From a bacterium (GTDB taxonomy: Bacteria; Planctomycetota; Planctomycetia; Planctomycetales; Planctomycetaceae), in NCBI GenBank assembly GCA_016125225.1, contig WGME01000008.1, positions 62,001 to 126,000 of the forward strand: a DNA stretch of 64,000 nucleotides, given 5' to 3'. The stretch's first letter is position 1, and every line of letters starts with the position of its first letter. The notes below the pieces were generated by a model. It made no database searches. It saw only the letters and a program-made list of their open reading frames with translations, and was not told the DNA's origin. Positions 32,681-44,661 of the stretch are shown here, one piece after another. The position numbers were made by a program, and so were the translations under genes.

Positions 32681-34900
32681 ATGCGGAATCAACTCCACAC
32701 CCACTGGACATCGTCGAACCGGCCTAGCGAAGCGGCCTGGGATCTGGACACCGCTCCGGACCGACGGTTGTGGTTGTTGTATGCCCTGTGGATGGTGCCG
32801 CTGGCTTTAATACTGGCCCGAACGGGCTGGTTACAACTGGAACGCCAGGCCGACTATGTGGCTCCCTTCCTGCAAACGCACGAACTGCTGGAACCTCTGC
32901 CCGCCCGTGATGGCCGCCTGCTCGCCGCCGATGGCAGCATCCTGGCCGATGATGCCGTCAGTTACGACCTGTTGGTCCATTACCGCTGGTTGGAAGACCC
33001 CGTCGATGTCCGCTGGTTAAAGCGCAAAGCCTGGGAACAGGTCTCGCGTTCTGAACGCCGTCAGCCGGCTGTTGTCCAACGGGCCGAAGCGAAGGTCCGT
33101 CAGCGTCGCGATGAACTCTGGCACGATTTGTCGCAGATTCTGCAGATTGATCCGGTGGAGTTGGAATCGACCAATCGGGAAATTCAGATTCGCGTTGAGC
33201 AGATCTGGCAAACGGTCGATCGACGACGGCGACAACGGTCTCAAACGACCCCGACTTCCCATGACTCGGACATCGCTAAAGAAGACGGTCACTGGACCGA
33301 CATCGTCCAGCACTTGTGGTGGCAAGCGGTCTCTGAACTCTCCTCCCCGCCGGAACGCCGGACCGATGAGCCTTTGGTTATTCAGGAACAGGAGTCTTAT
33401 CACCTCGTGGTGCGTGATGTGGCTGCGGAGGTCGCGGAAGAGATCACCGCCCATCCACACCGTTACCCCGGCGTGAAGATCGCGACCCGTTCTCATCGGA
33501 TCTATCCGCATGGCGATCTGGCGGCTCATTTGTTGGGGGCACGGACCGTATTGAAATCAGAGGACATCCCCCCGAACAGCCCCCCCACATCGCAAGGCCG
33601 GACCGGGCTCGAACGGCAGTATCATGACCGACTCACCGGTCACGCGGGGCAGCAACGCCAGGTACTCAATCGACACGGCGAAATCCTGCTGACGGAAGTG
33701 GTCGAGCCGCCGCAGCATGGTCGTGATGTGGTCCTCACGATTGATCTCGGGCTGCAACGTCATGCGGAGCAACTGCTCGATGCCGCTTTGGAAACAGTGT
33801 CGCGAACGGGGGACGATGTCGCCCCGGAGGCGGCTGCTCCGACGGAACTGCCGCAAGGGGGTGTGCTAGTCGCTGTGGATGTGCATACCGGAGCCGTGCT
33901 GACGGCGGCTGCGGCCCCACGGTTCGATGCTAACCTGCTGATCACCGCCGACCAAGAACGCTGGAACCGCCTGGCGGCCGATCCCCGCAAGCCGTTTTTC
34001 CCACGCGTCACCCACATGGCTTTGCCGCCGGGTTCGGTCTTCAAAGCGATCACCGCCGTCGCTTTGCAGGAGTCGGGAACCTTCACGCCGCACGACACGA
34101 TTCAGTGCCGGGGTTACCTCGACCAGCCCGACCAATATCGCTGCCTGATCTTCCGGCATTACAACCTCGGGCATGGTGAGACCGACCTGTCGCGGGCCTT
34201 GATGCAATCGTGCAATGTCTATTTCTTTACCGGTGCCCGCCGCAGTGGAGCGGAACCGCTGGTCCAATGGTCACAGCAGTTTGGCATCGGCCAACCAACG
34301 GGAATCGACTTGCCCTCGGAATCGAGTGGCACGTTACCATCCAAAGAACCGGGACGCCGCTGGTTTGCCGGGGAAACTTTGGGCCTCGCGATTGGTCAGG
34401 GTTCCCTAACAGTCACGCCCTTGCAGATGGCCCGAGCCATGGCGGCGATTGCGAATGGTGGATTCCTCGTTACCCCCCATCTGGCGACCAACGGCGGTGC
34501 CGTCAGTCTCGATGCCGAGGAAATGCTGACATCGCGACCCGTCTTTGCCCATCCCGATCCGGTGGCGATTCCCAGCTTGCATCCCGAAACCCTCGCCGCG
34601 ATCCGGGAAGGTCTGGTCCGGGTGGTGCATGATCCCCAGGGGACCGCCTACAAGACCGTGCGGCTGGACGAGGTGACGATCGCCGGGAAAACCGGGACCG
34701 CCGAAACTGGTTCCGGTCGCGGCGATCATGCCTGGTTTGCGGGATTTACCCCCGCCGAAAACCCCCGCGTGGCCTTTGTCGTGGTGATCGAACACGGCGG
34801 CAGCGGCAGCCGCACCGCAGGACCAATTGCCCGCGAATACGTCCGCCACCTGCTCGACAGCGGTTTGATTTCGCCGACAGCCGCCGTGGCTGAACGTTGA
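32681..34900 (+). CDS. mrdA: Penicillin-binding protein 2 (elongation transpeptidase)
   Basis: The 739-residue protein has a short cytoplasmic N-terminus, one membrane segment (about residues 31-50), a pedestal domain, and a class B transpeptidase domain with SVFK (S452 to K455), SCN (around 510) and KTGT (K670). PBP2 cross-links peptidoglycan during elongation. It is about 100 residues longer than E. coli PBP2, mostly due to an insert rich in charged residues (about 130-260). It follows mreD by 30 bases. It indicates that this organism makes cross-linked peptidoglycan. Confidence 0.92.
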   Translation: MRNQLHTHWTSSNRPSEAAWDLDTAPDRRLWLLYALWMVPLALILARTGWLQLERQADYVAPFLQTHELLEPLPARDGRLLAADGSILADDAVSYDLLVHYRWLEDPVDVRWLKRKAWEQVSRSERRQPAVVQRAEAKVRQRRDELWHDLSQILQIDPVELESTNREIQIRVEQIWQTVDRRRRQRSQTTPTSHDSDIAKEDGHWTDIVQHLWWQAVSELSSPPERRTDEPLVIQEQESYHLVVRDVAAEVAEEITAHPHRYPGVKIATRSHRIYPHGDLAAHLLGARTVLKSEDIPPNSPPTSQGRTGLERQYHDRLTGHAGQQRQVLNRHGEILLTEVVEPPQHGRDVVLTIDLGLQRHAEQLLDAALETVSRTGDDVAPEAAAPTELPQGGVLVAVDVHTGAVLTAAAAPRFDANLLITADQERWNRLAADPRKPFFPRVTHMALPPGSVFKAITAVALQESGTFTPHDTIQCRGYLDQPDQYRCLIFRHYNLGHGETDLSRALMQSCNVYFFTGARRSGAEPLVQWSQQFGIGQPTGIDLPSESSGTLPSKEPGRRWFAGETLGLAIGQGSLTVTPLQMARAMAAIANGGFLVTPHLATNGGAVSLDAEEMLTSRPVFAHPDPVAIPSLHPETLAAIREGLVRVVHDPQGTAYKTVRLDEVTIAGKTGTAETGSGRGDHAWFAGFTPAENPRVAFVVVIEHGGSGSRTAGPIAREYVRHLLDSGLISPTAAVAER

Positions 34901-34924
34901 GCCGCGATCCGCTATCATATCAGC

Positions 34925-37518
<2,594 letters not shown>

Positions 37519-37538
37519 CCATTTTTGATGCATCCGAC

Positions 37539-37605
37539 TTAGCCGCGAGACATCGTCGAGCGCTGTGTGATAGGAACGCAGCGCTCGACTTTGTCTCGCG
37601 GCTAA
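37539..37605. repeat. 67-base imperfect palindrome downstream of eno
   Basis: Two perfect stems, 14 bases (37539-37552 with 37592-37605) and 11 bases (37555-37565 with 37579-37589), are separated by a 2x2 mismatch and close on a 13-base loop. There is no T-run, so it is not a standard intrinsic terminator. It could be a REP-like or MITE-like element or an mRNA-stabilising hairpin. Confidence 0.75.
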
Positions 37606-37628
37606 GGTCTTCTTGATGAATTCACAAC

Positions 37629-39062
37629 ATGGCCCGTTACTTCAAATACAAATCGTCGGCCGATGTGATCGCCGATGCCCGCGAACTCGGGCAGTCGATC
37701 GAACTGCAGGACGATCTGTCGCCGTTGTTTCAACCGATCACCATCGGTGGGAAGACCGTGGGTAACCGTTTGTGCGTGCAGCCGATGGAAGGTTGCGATG
37801 GCACCCTCGATGGCCAGCCCGATGATCTGACATTCCGCCGGTATCGCCGTTTCGGAGCCGGTGGTGCGAAACTCATTTGGGCCGAAGCCACTGCGATTGC
37901 CGACGATGCCCGCATGAATCCCCGGCAGCTGTGGATACATGATCGCACGGTTTCTTCCATCGAGCGGATGCAGGTCGAATGCCGTCATGCCCATCGGTCT
38001 AACGGCATGGACGATGGGGACCTGCTCATCGGTTTGCAGCTCACGCATTCCGGGCGTTACAGCTACCGTGGCCCCAAGATTGCGACCCGCTGCCCGCTCC
38101 TTGACCCACTCACGAAAGACAAAACCACCGGCCAGCCGATCGCGGCGGATTACCCTGTTCTCACTGATGACGATCTGAAGCGCATCGAAGACCAATACGT
38201 GATCGCGGCCCGCCTGGCAGTCGCCGCCGGTTACGACTTCATCGATCTCAAGCAGTGTCATCGGTATCTGTTGTCAGAACTACTTGGAGCAAAGAATCGA
38301 ACCGGTGAATACGGCGGCTCACTGGAAAACCGCACGCGTTTGATTCGTAATGTCATCCAACGCATTCGCTTAGAGTTTCCCGACCTCATTCTCGCCACGC
38401 GGATGAACGTGTTTGATGGGGTGCCGTTCCGTGGCGAAGGAGAAGAGTTTGTCGGCCAGCCGGTGCCGTATCAGACGCCGATCACCACGGCGTTTGGTGT
38501 TGCGGCGAATGAGCACACGCAATCCGACATGACGGAACCTTTGCAGGTGGTGAAATGGTTGCGTGATTGGGGCGTGAGTCTCATCAACATTTCGTGCGGC
38601 AATCCGTACGCGAACCCGCATTATGTGCGACCCGCCGAATTCCCGCCGGTGGATGGCTACCATGCCCCGGAACATCCGCTTCTGGGGGTGCTGCGACATT
38701 TTCAGTTGACGGCGATGATCCAACAAGCCGTGCCCGACGTTGCGGTGGTGGGCAGCGGCTACACCTGGCTGCAGGAGTTTTTCCCGCAGGCCGGAGCGGC
38801 GAATGTGCAGGCCGGGCGATGTCAATTTGTTGGCTTGGGACGTGGCACGTTGTCGCAACCCGACTTTGCCAAGCATCTGAAGGAGCACGGCGAACTACAT
38901 CGCAAAACGATCTGTCGGACCTTTTCGTACTGCACCAACCTGATGCGGACGAAAGATCATCCCTTGGGCCAATATGCGACCGGTTGCCCGCCGTTCGACA
39001 AGGTTCCCTACGGCCCGTTGTGGAAAGAAGCCGAAGCCAAGCGGAATAAGCCGAAGCCCTGA
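37629..39062 (+). CDS. NADH:flavin oxidoreductase, old yellow enzyme family
   Basis: The 477-residue protein has the OYE-type flavin barrel: QPMEGCDG, IGLQLTHSGRYS, and GYDFIDLKQCHRYLLSELL followed by NRTGEYGGSLENR, where the His-Gly pair normally seen is HR here. Relatives reduce activated alkenes or demethylate and cleave dienoyl substrates. The C-terminal 80 residues have three spaced cysteines (CRTFSYCTNLM, TGCPP), unlike the simple family members. It stands alone after the eno palindrome. The physiological substrate is not predictable. Confidence 0.88.
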   Translation: MARYFKYKSSADVIADARELGQSIELQDDLSPLFQPITIGGKTVGNRLCVQPMEGCDGTLDGQPDDLTFRRYRRFGAGGAKLIWAEATAIADDARMNPRQLWIHDRTVSSIERMQVECRHAHRSNGMDDGDLLIGLQLTHSGRYSYRGPKIATRCPLLDPLTKDKTTGQPIAADYPVLTDDDLKRIEDQYVIAARLAVAAGYDFIDLKQCHRYLLSELLGAKNRTGEYGGSLENRTRLIRNVIQRIRLEFPDLILATRMNVFDGVPFRGEGEEFVGQPVPYQTPITTAFGVAANEHTQSDMTEPLQVVKWLRDWGVSLINISCGNPYANPHYVRPAEFPPVDGYHAPEHPLLGVLRHFQLTAMIQQAVPDVAVVGSGYTWLQEFFPQAGAANVQAGRCQFVGLGRGTLSQPDFAKHLKEHGELHRKTICRTFSYCTNLMRTKDHPLGQYATGCPPFDKVPYGPLWKEAEAKRNKPKP

Positions 39063-39085
39063 AACCCTTATCGCTAAAGCCCCAA

Positions 39086-39820
39086 GTGTTCAGCGAACTC
39101 CTCACCACTGAAAACCTGATTGCGTTCTTCACGCTCACCAGCCTGGAGATTGTGCTCGGCATCGACAATGTCATTTTCATCGCGATCCTGGCGGGTAAAC
39201 TTCCCGAGAAGCAACGCGACTTGGCCCGGCAACTTGGGTTGGGACTGGCAGTGCTGTCTCGCATCGGGCTGTTGTTTGCCATCGGCTGGGTGATGAAACT
39301 GAAAGAACCGTGGTTCACATTGATGCACCACGAGTTCTCCGGCAAAGATCTCGTCCTGATCGTCGGCGGGTCATTCCTGATCGGCAAAGCGACGTGGGAG
39401 ATGCATCACAAGGTCCGGGGCATTCAACATGGCGAATCTCACTCCACTGGTGCCAGCTCACTAGGAGGCATGCTCGCTCAAGTGCTGTTGATTGATGTCG
39501 TTTTCTCACTTGATTCGGTCATTACCGCGGTGGGCATGTCGAACAATATTCCCATCATGGTCGCAGCGATTCTGGCATCGGTTGCCATCATGCTTCTCTT
39601 CTCAGGCCCGGTCGTGCGATTTGTCGATGCGCATCCCGCGATCAAGCTACTGGCGTTGGCGTTTCTGTTACTCATTGGCGTGCTGCTGGTTGCTGAAGGC
39701 TTTCATCAGAAGATCGACAAAGGCTACATCTACTTCGCGATGGCCTTCTCACTGGGCATCGAGTTGCTGCAGATGCGGATGGAAAAGAATCAGCAGCGCG
39801 GATCGATTGAGGATGATTAA
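39086..39820 (+). CDS. TerC family integral membrane protein
   Basis: The 244-residue protein has about seven membrane segments and the TerC signature LEIVLGIDNVIFIAIL, with the acidic residues thought to bind metal. TerC/Alx-type proteins are linked to metal, for example Mn, export or tellurium resistance. The start is a GTG at 39086. It overlaps the GNAT gene by one base (TAATG), so the two are coupled. Function in this organism is inferred from the family. Confidence 0.88.
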   Translation: MFSELLTTENLIAFFTLTSLEIVLGIDNVIFIAILAGKLPEKQRDLARQLGLGLAVLSRIGLLFAIGWVMKLKEPWFTLMHHEFSGKDLVLIVGGSFLIGKATWEMHHKVRGIQHGESHSTGASSLGGMLAQVLLIDVVFSLDSVITAVGMSNNIPIMVAAILASVAIMLLFSGPVVRFVDAHPAIKLLALAFLLLIGVLLVAEGFHQKIDKGYIYFAMAFSLGIELLQMRMEKNQQRGSIEDD

Positions 39821-40293
39821 TGGCAGCGAACGTCACGATCCGTCGAGCAGACTTGAACGACTCTGCCGATGCTACGGCGTTAGTCACACTCCTCGATCGC
39901 TATTCACAAGGACCCACGGGACAAGGCCACCCCTTAGCCGACGATGTTCGTGAACGTCTGGCGAAAGATCTCGTTCACCACCCGACGGTTGTCGTCTATC
40001 TTGCCTGTATTGATCATCAACCTGTAGGCATAGCAGTCGGCTTTCTTGGTTACTCCACCTTCGCTGCACGCCCTCTGTTTAATCTGCATGATCTCGCGGT
40101 GTTGCCCGAACACCGTGACCAGGGCATCGGTTCCCGGTTGCTCGCCACGGTCGAAGATTTCGCCCGCCAGCAGGGATGCTGCAAAGTGACATTGGAAGTC
40201 CTCGACCGCAACGAATCGGCACGGCGGATCTATGCACAAGCCGGATATGGATCGTTCGATGATCCCACATGGTTTTTGTCGAAGCGGTTGTAG
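39820..40293 (+). CDS. GNAT family N-acetyltransferase
   Basis: The 157-residue protein has the GNAT core: LAVLPEHRDQGIGSRLL (acetyl-CoA site) and the C-terminal NESARRIYAQAGY. It transfers an acetyl group to an unknown amine. Its ATG overlaps the TerC stop, so the pair is translationally coupled. No substrate can be predicted from sequence. Confidence 0.9.
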   Translation: MAANVTIRRADLNDSADATALVTLLDRYSQGPTGQGHPLADDVRERLAKDLVHHPTVVVYLACIDHQPVGIAVGFLGYSTFAARPLFNLHDLAVLPEHRDQGIGSRLLATVEDFARQQGCCKVTLEVLDRNESARRIYAQAGYGSFDDPTWFLSKRL

Positions 40294-40378
40294 TGCCATG
40301 GTCGGCTTGTCGAACGATCTTGCGGCCTGATCTTGCCCGACTGATAATGAAGGGGCCGTATTTTTCGCCGGAGAACTC

Positions 40379-41035
40379 ATGTCGACCACCGCCCCAGACA
40401 CTGCCCTGTGGACCATTACCGATCTGGCGGAACGCTTCGGTCCCATGCCCGCGTGGCGGATTCTTTCCAATCCTTCGCCCGGTGAAGCCACCGAAGAGGA
40501 TGTAGAGCGATTGCTCGCTGAAGGTAAACAACTCTGTGAACTCGTCGATTCGATCCTGATCAGGAAGACTATGGGTGCCTACGAGTCAGCCGTTGGGATC
40601 ATTTTGGCAACCTACATCTTGCAGTTCGTGAAACCACGCAAATTGGGAATTGTTCTCGGCGAAGCAGGCATGCTGCAACTCTGGCCCGGCCGCGTGCGGA
40701 TTCCTGATGTCTGCTTTATCTCGAAAGACCAACTTCCCGATGGGACGTTGCCCCGTAAACCTTCCATCCCGGAACTCTATCCCGATCTCTCCGTAGAAGT
40801 GCTGAGCGAATCCAATACACCCGCTGAAATGTCAGAGAAGCTACGGGACTATTTTCAGGCGGGATCGCGATTGGTGTGGTATATCGACCCGGCAAGGAAA
40901 CTTGCAGAGATCTATACCAGTCCCGATCACCGAACCGTGATTGATAGCCAGGGAATGCTCGATGCCGCCCCCGTGTTGCCCGGGTTAACGATTCCACTGG
41001 CCGACGTATTCGATGTGGGCATCCAGCCCACTTGA
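40379..41035 (+). CDS. Second Uma2 family (PD-(D/E)XK nuclease-fold) protein
   Basis: The 218-residue protein is a Uma2 family member with RIPDVCFISKDQLP, DLSVEVLSESN and SEKLRDYFQAGSRLVWYIDP, giving the same core order as the Uma2 protein at 3511-4107. It has an N-terminal extension of about 50 residues that the first one lacks. Its neighbours are a GNAT gene and a sulfatase, so there is no contextual clue. Function is unknown. Confidence 0.85.
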   Translation: MSTTAPDTALWTITDLAERFGPMPAWRILSNPSPGEATEEDVERLLAEGKQLCELVDSILIRKTMGAYESAVGIILATYILQFVKPRKLGIVLGEAGMLQLWPGRVRIPDVCFISKDQLPDGTLPRKPSIPELYPDLSVEVLSESNTPAEMSEKLRDYFQAGSRLVWYIDPARKLAEIYTSPDHRTVIDSQGMLDAAPVLPGLTIPLADVFDVGIQPT

Positions 41036-41110
41036 CACTTCTCGTTACATTTTCGCCTCACGGCGTCTGCCGTAATCCCTCCGATTAGACGTACCTCAGA
41101 GGATCTCACC

Positions 41111-42520
41111 ATGCGGGTTGCTTCCGTGATTGTTCGAGGAATGATCGGCATCTGGGCTGTCCTCCTGTTTGGGCCTCTGTTCGCAGCGGAACGCCCCAAC
41201 ATCGTCTTTCTGCTGGCAGACGATCTGGGCTTTACCGATGTCGGTTTTCATGGCAGCGAGATTCAAACACCGAATATCGATCGCCTCGCGAATGCGGGTG
41301 TGAAGCTCGAAGCCTTTTACGTGCAACCGGTCTGCTCTCCCACGCGGGCGGCCCTCATGACCGGGCGGTATCCGTCGCACTATGGTCTGCAGGTGGGTGT
41401 GGTTCGTCCCTGGGCACAGTATGGTTTGCCGTTAGAAGAACAGACGCTACCGCAAGGCTTGAAGACCGCGGGCTATGAAACGGCGATCTGCGGCAAGTGG
41501 CATCTCGGCCATTTCCAACAACCCTATCTGCCAATGCAGCGTGGCTTCGATCATCAATATGGGCATTACAACGGGGCACTCGACTATTTCACGCACATTC
41601 GCGATGGCGGTTTCGACTGGCACCGCAATGATCGGGTTAATCGTGACGAAGGATATACCACGGTCTTGCTCGGCAATGAAGCGACGTCGTTGATCAACCA
41701 GCACAACTTTGCCACGCCGCTGTTTCTGTATGTCCCGTTCAATGCCCCGCATACGCCGCTGCAGGCGTTGCCGGAACATCTGGAAATCTATAAAGACATC
41801 AAGGACAAACAACGGCGAACCTATGCCGCGATGGTGCACTGTGTCGATGAGCAAGTTGGCCGGATTGCCGAGGCCATTGCCACGAAAGGACAAACGACAG
41901 AGACGCTGTTCATCTTCTCCAGCGACAACGGCGGACCCACAAAACTAGGGGCCACCAACGGCAAGCTGCGTGCCGGTAAAGGCACATTGTATGAAGGGGG
42001 TACTCGGGTCGCGGCCTTTGCCACCTGGTCTGGACATCTGCCTGCTGGGACAGAATGTCATGAGCCGCTGCATATGGTCGACTGGTACCCCACATTGATG
42101 AAGCTGACCGGGGCCACGGTCGATCAGAAACTGCCCCTCGACGGCAAAGATGCCTGGGCGACCATCGTTGGCAAAGCCCCTTCACCGCACGAAGAGATTC
42201 TGCTCAATACCACACCGACCAACGGTGCTATTCGCGTGGGCGGTTGGAAACTCGTCATCGCAGGTGGTCAAAGCACGGAAGATCAGGAAGCAAGTAATGC
42301 CAAGCAGAAAAAAGGCAAGAAATCTCTGAGTGAAAACGATGGTGTCGAACTCTTCGATCTCACTCAAGATTTGTCAGAAGAACACAACCTGGCAAAACAA
42401 CACCCCGATAAGGTGCGTGAATTGAAAGCCCGCTTGAATGTCTACGCTCAAGCGGCTGCGGCTCCTAAGTCTGCACCCAAGGCCAAGGACTTTCGCGTAC
42501 CAGCCATTTGGGGCGAATAA
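41111..42520 (+). CDS. Secreted sulfatase (formylglycine-dependent)
   Basis: The 469-residue protein has a signal peptide ending near FAAERPN, metal ligands in LLADDLGFTD, and the CSPTR motif with Cys75 to be converted to formylglycine. It hydrolyses sulfate esters outside the cytoplasm, probably from sulfated polysaccharides. The C-terminal tail is Lys-rich, then Ala-rich. Planctomycetes have many such genes. It does not sit in an obvious polysaccharide-use cluster. The maturase is not in the window. Confidence 0.92.
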   Translation: MRVASVIVRGMIGIWAVLLFGPLFAAERPNIVFLLADDLGFTDVGFHGSEIQTPNIDRLANAGVKLEAFYVQPVCSPTRAALMTGRYPSHYGLQVGVVRPWAQYGLPLEEQTLPQGLKTAGYETAICGKWHLGHFQQPYLPMQRGFDHQYGHYNGALDYFTHIRDGGFDWHRNDRVNRDEGYTTVLLGNEATSLINQHNFATPLFLYVPFNAPHTPLQALPEHLEIYKDIKDKQRRTYAAMVHCVDEQVGRIAEAIATKGQTTETLFIFSSDNGGPTKLGATNGKLRAGKGTLYEGGTRVAAFATWSGHLPAGTECHEPLHMVDWYPTLMKLTGATVDQKLPLDGKDAWATIVGKAPSPHEEILLNTTPTNGAIRVGGWKLVIAGGQSTEDQEASNAKQKKGKKSLSENDGVELFDLTQDLSEEHNLAKQHPDKVRELKARLNVYAQAAAAPKSAPKAKDFRVPAIWGE

Positions 42521-42541
42521 ACAATCCTGCCACGGTCTGTT

Positions 42542-43066
42542 CTACCACAGGCGAGAACGGGCCGGCTGGACGTCGAGTTGACGCCGGAGTTCGGGAAACT
42601 CTCCGCCGGGTTGCATGCCCCATTGCCGCATTTCCTGGGGTGTTGGCTGCTGGGCACGGTGCTGGTTGAACTGCGGGTCAGACTGAAACAGGTTGCGTTC
42701 GTTCGCCGCCTGCCAGTTCAGGCTTTGACCACTCTGCTGCTGCACCTCGACGATCGCCACAGAGACCAAAAGCAGGCAAGCGGCACTTGCCAAGACGGTG
42801 GGAATCCAGACATTGAACCGCAGAAACTGCGGCTTCACATCGAGTTCCGACAACCGCTGCGCGACACGCGGCCAAAGACGACGCGTCCCACGGACTTCAC
42901 GGCGGGCATCTGGCAGAACCGAAAGTGCCTGGCCGACGGATGCATGAAAACATCGACAATCGGCACAATGCTCAACATGCTGCCGCACAGCACCTGCCGT
43001 CTGCGAATCGGTCGGATCTTGCCCGGCGATCAATGCAATCCAGTGTTTCGCCTGTCGACAGTCCAT
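42542..43066 (-). CDS. Anti-sigma factor with N-terminal zinc finger
   Basis: The 174-residue protein has an H-x3-C-x2-C zinc-binding helix (HVEHCADC) near residues 30-40, one membrane segment (about residues 90-107) and a Gln/Pro-rich extracytoplasmic tail. This is the layout of ZAS-type anti-sigma factors that sequester ECF sigma factors. It lies 69 bases downstream of the ECF sigma gene on the same strand, so it is most likely its regulator. The start ATG 43066 is preferred over 43069. Confidence 0.86.
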   Translation of the reverse strand: MDCRQAKHWIALIAGQDPTDSQTAGAVRQHVEHCADCRCFHASVGQALSVLPDARREVRGTRRLWPRVAQRLSELDVKPQFLRFNVWIPTVLASAACLLLVSVAIVEVQQQSGQSLNWQAANERNLFQSDPQFNQHRAQQPTPQEMRQWGMQPGGEFPELRRQLDVQPARSRLW

Positions 43067-43135
43067 CACCAGATCATCCTCTACTTATGAACTTCGCTAC
43101 ATCCACCCCTCGGGCGGTCTGTCCATCGAACGGAT

Positions 43136-43798
43136 TTACTCATCAATCTTGTCGGTATCATCAGCTTCGGTGTCGGAAGTGGGTAATGACTCACCCCCTG
43201 TGCGTTTGATCCATAGCTGCTGGAAACGCGACCGCGCTTCGGCGAGTCGCCAGCGAACCGTGGCTTCTTTACGGTTCAGAATCGCAGCAATTTCCGAAGT
43301 CGAAAAATTCTCAAGGTCACGCATCACCAGCACGGTGCGATAGGTTTCCGGCAACTGTTCCAGTACCGCATGAACTTCCTGACTCAGGTCGAGTGCCTCA
43401 CGAGGATCACTCATCTCCGGGTCCGGTGGACGATCACTCGGGCTTTCGCTGAACAGCGACCACCAGCCCCGCCGCTTTTTGGCCCGCAGATGGTCCAACG
43501 TCAGATTCACACCAATTCGGAACAACCAAGGACCAAAGCGGCGGGAAGGATCAAATTGATCGAGGCGTTGGTACGCCCGGACAAAAGTCTCCTGCGCTAG
43601 GTCTTCCGCCGTGTCTTCATCGCGTATGAATTGCGCAATGAGGCGAAGCAGACGGCGTTCATAACGCTGAACCAGTTCGCCGAACGCCGCACGATTCCCA
43701 CGACGGACTTCATCCACCAGCCGAGCTTCGTTGCCGATGCTGCCGTGATCTTCCGTCGCGAATGTGTCCGCGTCAGCGGGATTCATAACGAGCGTCAT
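43136..43798 (-). CDS. ECF-type RNA polymerase sigma factor
   Basis: The 220-residue protein has sigma region 2 (DTAEDLAQETFVRAYQRLDQFDPSRRFGPWLF) and region 4 (LPETYRTVLVMRDLENFSTSEIAAILNRKEATVRWRLAEAR). It directs transcription of an extracytoplasmic-stress or cell-surface regulon. The anti-sigma gene follows. The acidic C-terminal tail (about 15 residues) is not usual. It may control nearby pilin-like or secreted genes; this is inference. Confidence 0.92.
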   Translation of the reverse strand: MTLVMNPADADTFATEDHGSIGNEARLVDEVRRGNRAAFGELVQRYERRLLRLIAQFIRDEDTAEDLAQETFVRAYQRLDQFDPSRRFGPWLFRIGVNLTLDHLRAKKRRGWWSLFSESPSDRPPDPEMSDPREALDLSQEVHAVLEQLPETYRTVLVMRDLENFSTSEIAAILNRKEATVRWRLAEARSRFQQLWIKRTGGESLPTSDTEADDTDKIDE

Positions 43799-44125
43799 TC
43801 ATGTCTCCGTACCGTTCTTACGCGGTCACGGAGTGCTGTGTTGGATCGAAGATCAGTTCTTTCGCCAGTTCCCCCGCCAGTGTAACGCGCGATCTGCCAG
43901 GGACCGAGAGTCGCGAATTCATCAGAACTAGGTTTGAACGGTCGAACCCCTTGAGATCACAGGGGATGCGAATTCGCCCACGCGACGCAATTTTCCCATA
44001 TTTACAAACCTAGCCACAGTCCCTACAATCGCTATAACCATTGCAATCGCTATATTCGTCACAATCGGAACGGAATCGATTGGTAGCCATTGCCCCCGAC
44101 ATTCTCCTGGCTGGAGTGAGTTAAA
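43799..44125. other. Divergent intergenic region upstream of ECF sigma gene
   Basis: A 327-base region between the ECF sigma gene (minus) and a pilin-like gene (plus). The 44000-44070 part is AT-richer and contains short direct repeats of AATCGCTAT near 44027-44051. GGCTGGAGTGAG precedes the plus gene. No ORF of note. Confidence 0.4.
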
Positions 44126-44569
44126 ATGAATCTATTCCATCAGTTATGGAAAGACGAGCAGGGTGCCATCCTGACTGCGGAGGCCGTCATGATTGGCAGC
44201 GTCGCCGTGTTGGGTGGGGTTGTGGGACTGAATGCGGCCGCCTCGGCCGTGAACGACGAAATGACCGAGATGGCATCGGCTATTCGCAGTCTCGACCAGA
44301 GTTACGTCATTCGTGGACACTCGCGATGTGGTGCCTGGACGGCGGGGTCGTACTACATACAGCCACGAGTGGAAGAGTCGCTGGCAGAATTGTGTGGTGA
44401 GCAGCCGACCGATGTGGTGAAGATCCGCGACGAAATCGATGCTCAGCGGGCCAAACTCTACCCGACGATTACTGAAGAACCCGCACCGGCGAACGAATTG
44501 CCGCCGAAGAAGAAAGACAAGAAAAAAGCGGAGGCGAAGAAGCCCGCGAAAGATTCCCAGGAAGATTAA
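44126..44569 (+). CDS. Flp-pilin-like small membrane protein with charged tail
   Basis: The 147-residue protein has an N-terminal DEQG followed by a long hydrophobic helix (about residues 15-35), similar to the class III (Flp) pilin region, then a soluble part with cysteines (SRCGAW, AELCGEQ), and a C-terminal Lys/Glu/Ala-rich tail that is probably disordered. It faces the two secreted paralogues. A bidirectional terminator separates it from the next gene. A pilin role is a guess based on the N-terminus; Flp assembly genes are not in the window. Confidence 0.65.
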   Translation: MNLFHQLWKDEQGAILTAEAVMIGSVAVLGGVVGLNAAASAVNDEMTEMASAIRSLDQSYVIRGHSRCGAWTAGSYYIQPRVEESLAELCGEQPTDVVKIRDEIDAQRAKLYPTITEEPAPANELPPKKKDKKKAEAKKPAKDSQED

Positions 44570-44591
44570 GTTCGAATCACATGGAAAACAA

Positions 44592-44627
44592 CAACGGTCA
44601 GACCATAACAATATGGCCTGACCGTTG
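44592..44627. terminator. Bidirectional intrinsic terminator
   Basis: A 10-bp stem (44592-44601 with 44618-44627) has an inner 5-bp extension across a one-base mismatch and a T-run on the plus side (44640s) and A-run on the left. It lies between convergent genes ending at 44569 and 44662. Confidence 0.8.
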
Positions 44628-44661
44628 TGTTGATTCGATTTTTGAGCATTCGCCCAATCGA

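Noticed and set aside
41033-41038. TTGACA hexamer upstream of the sulfatase gene
   Set aside because: It overlaps the preceding stop codon and has no matching -10 element at the right distance.
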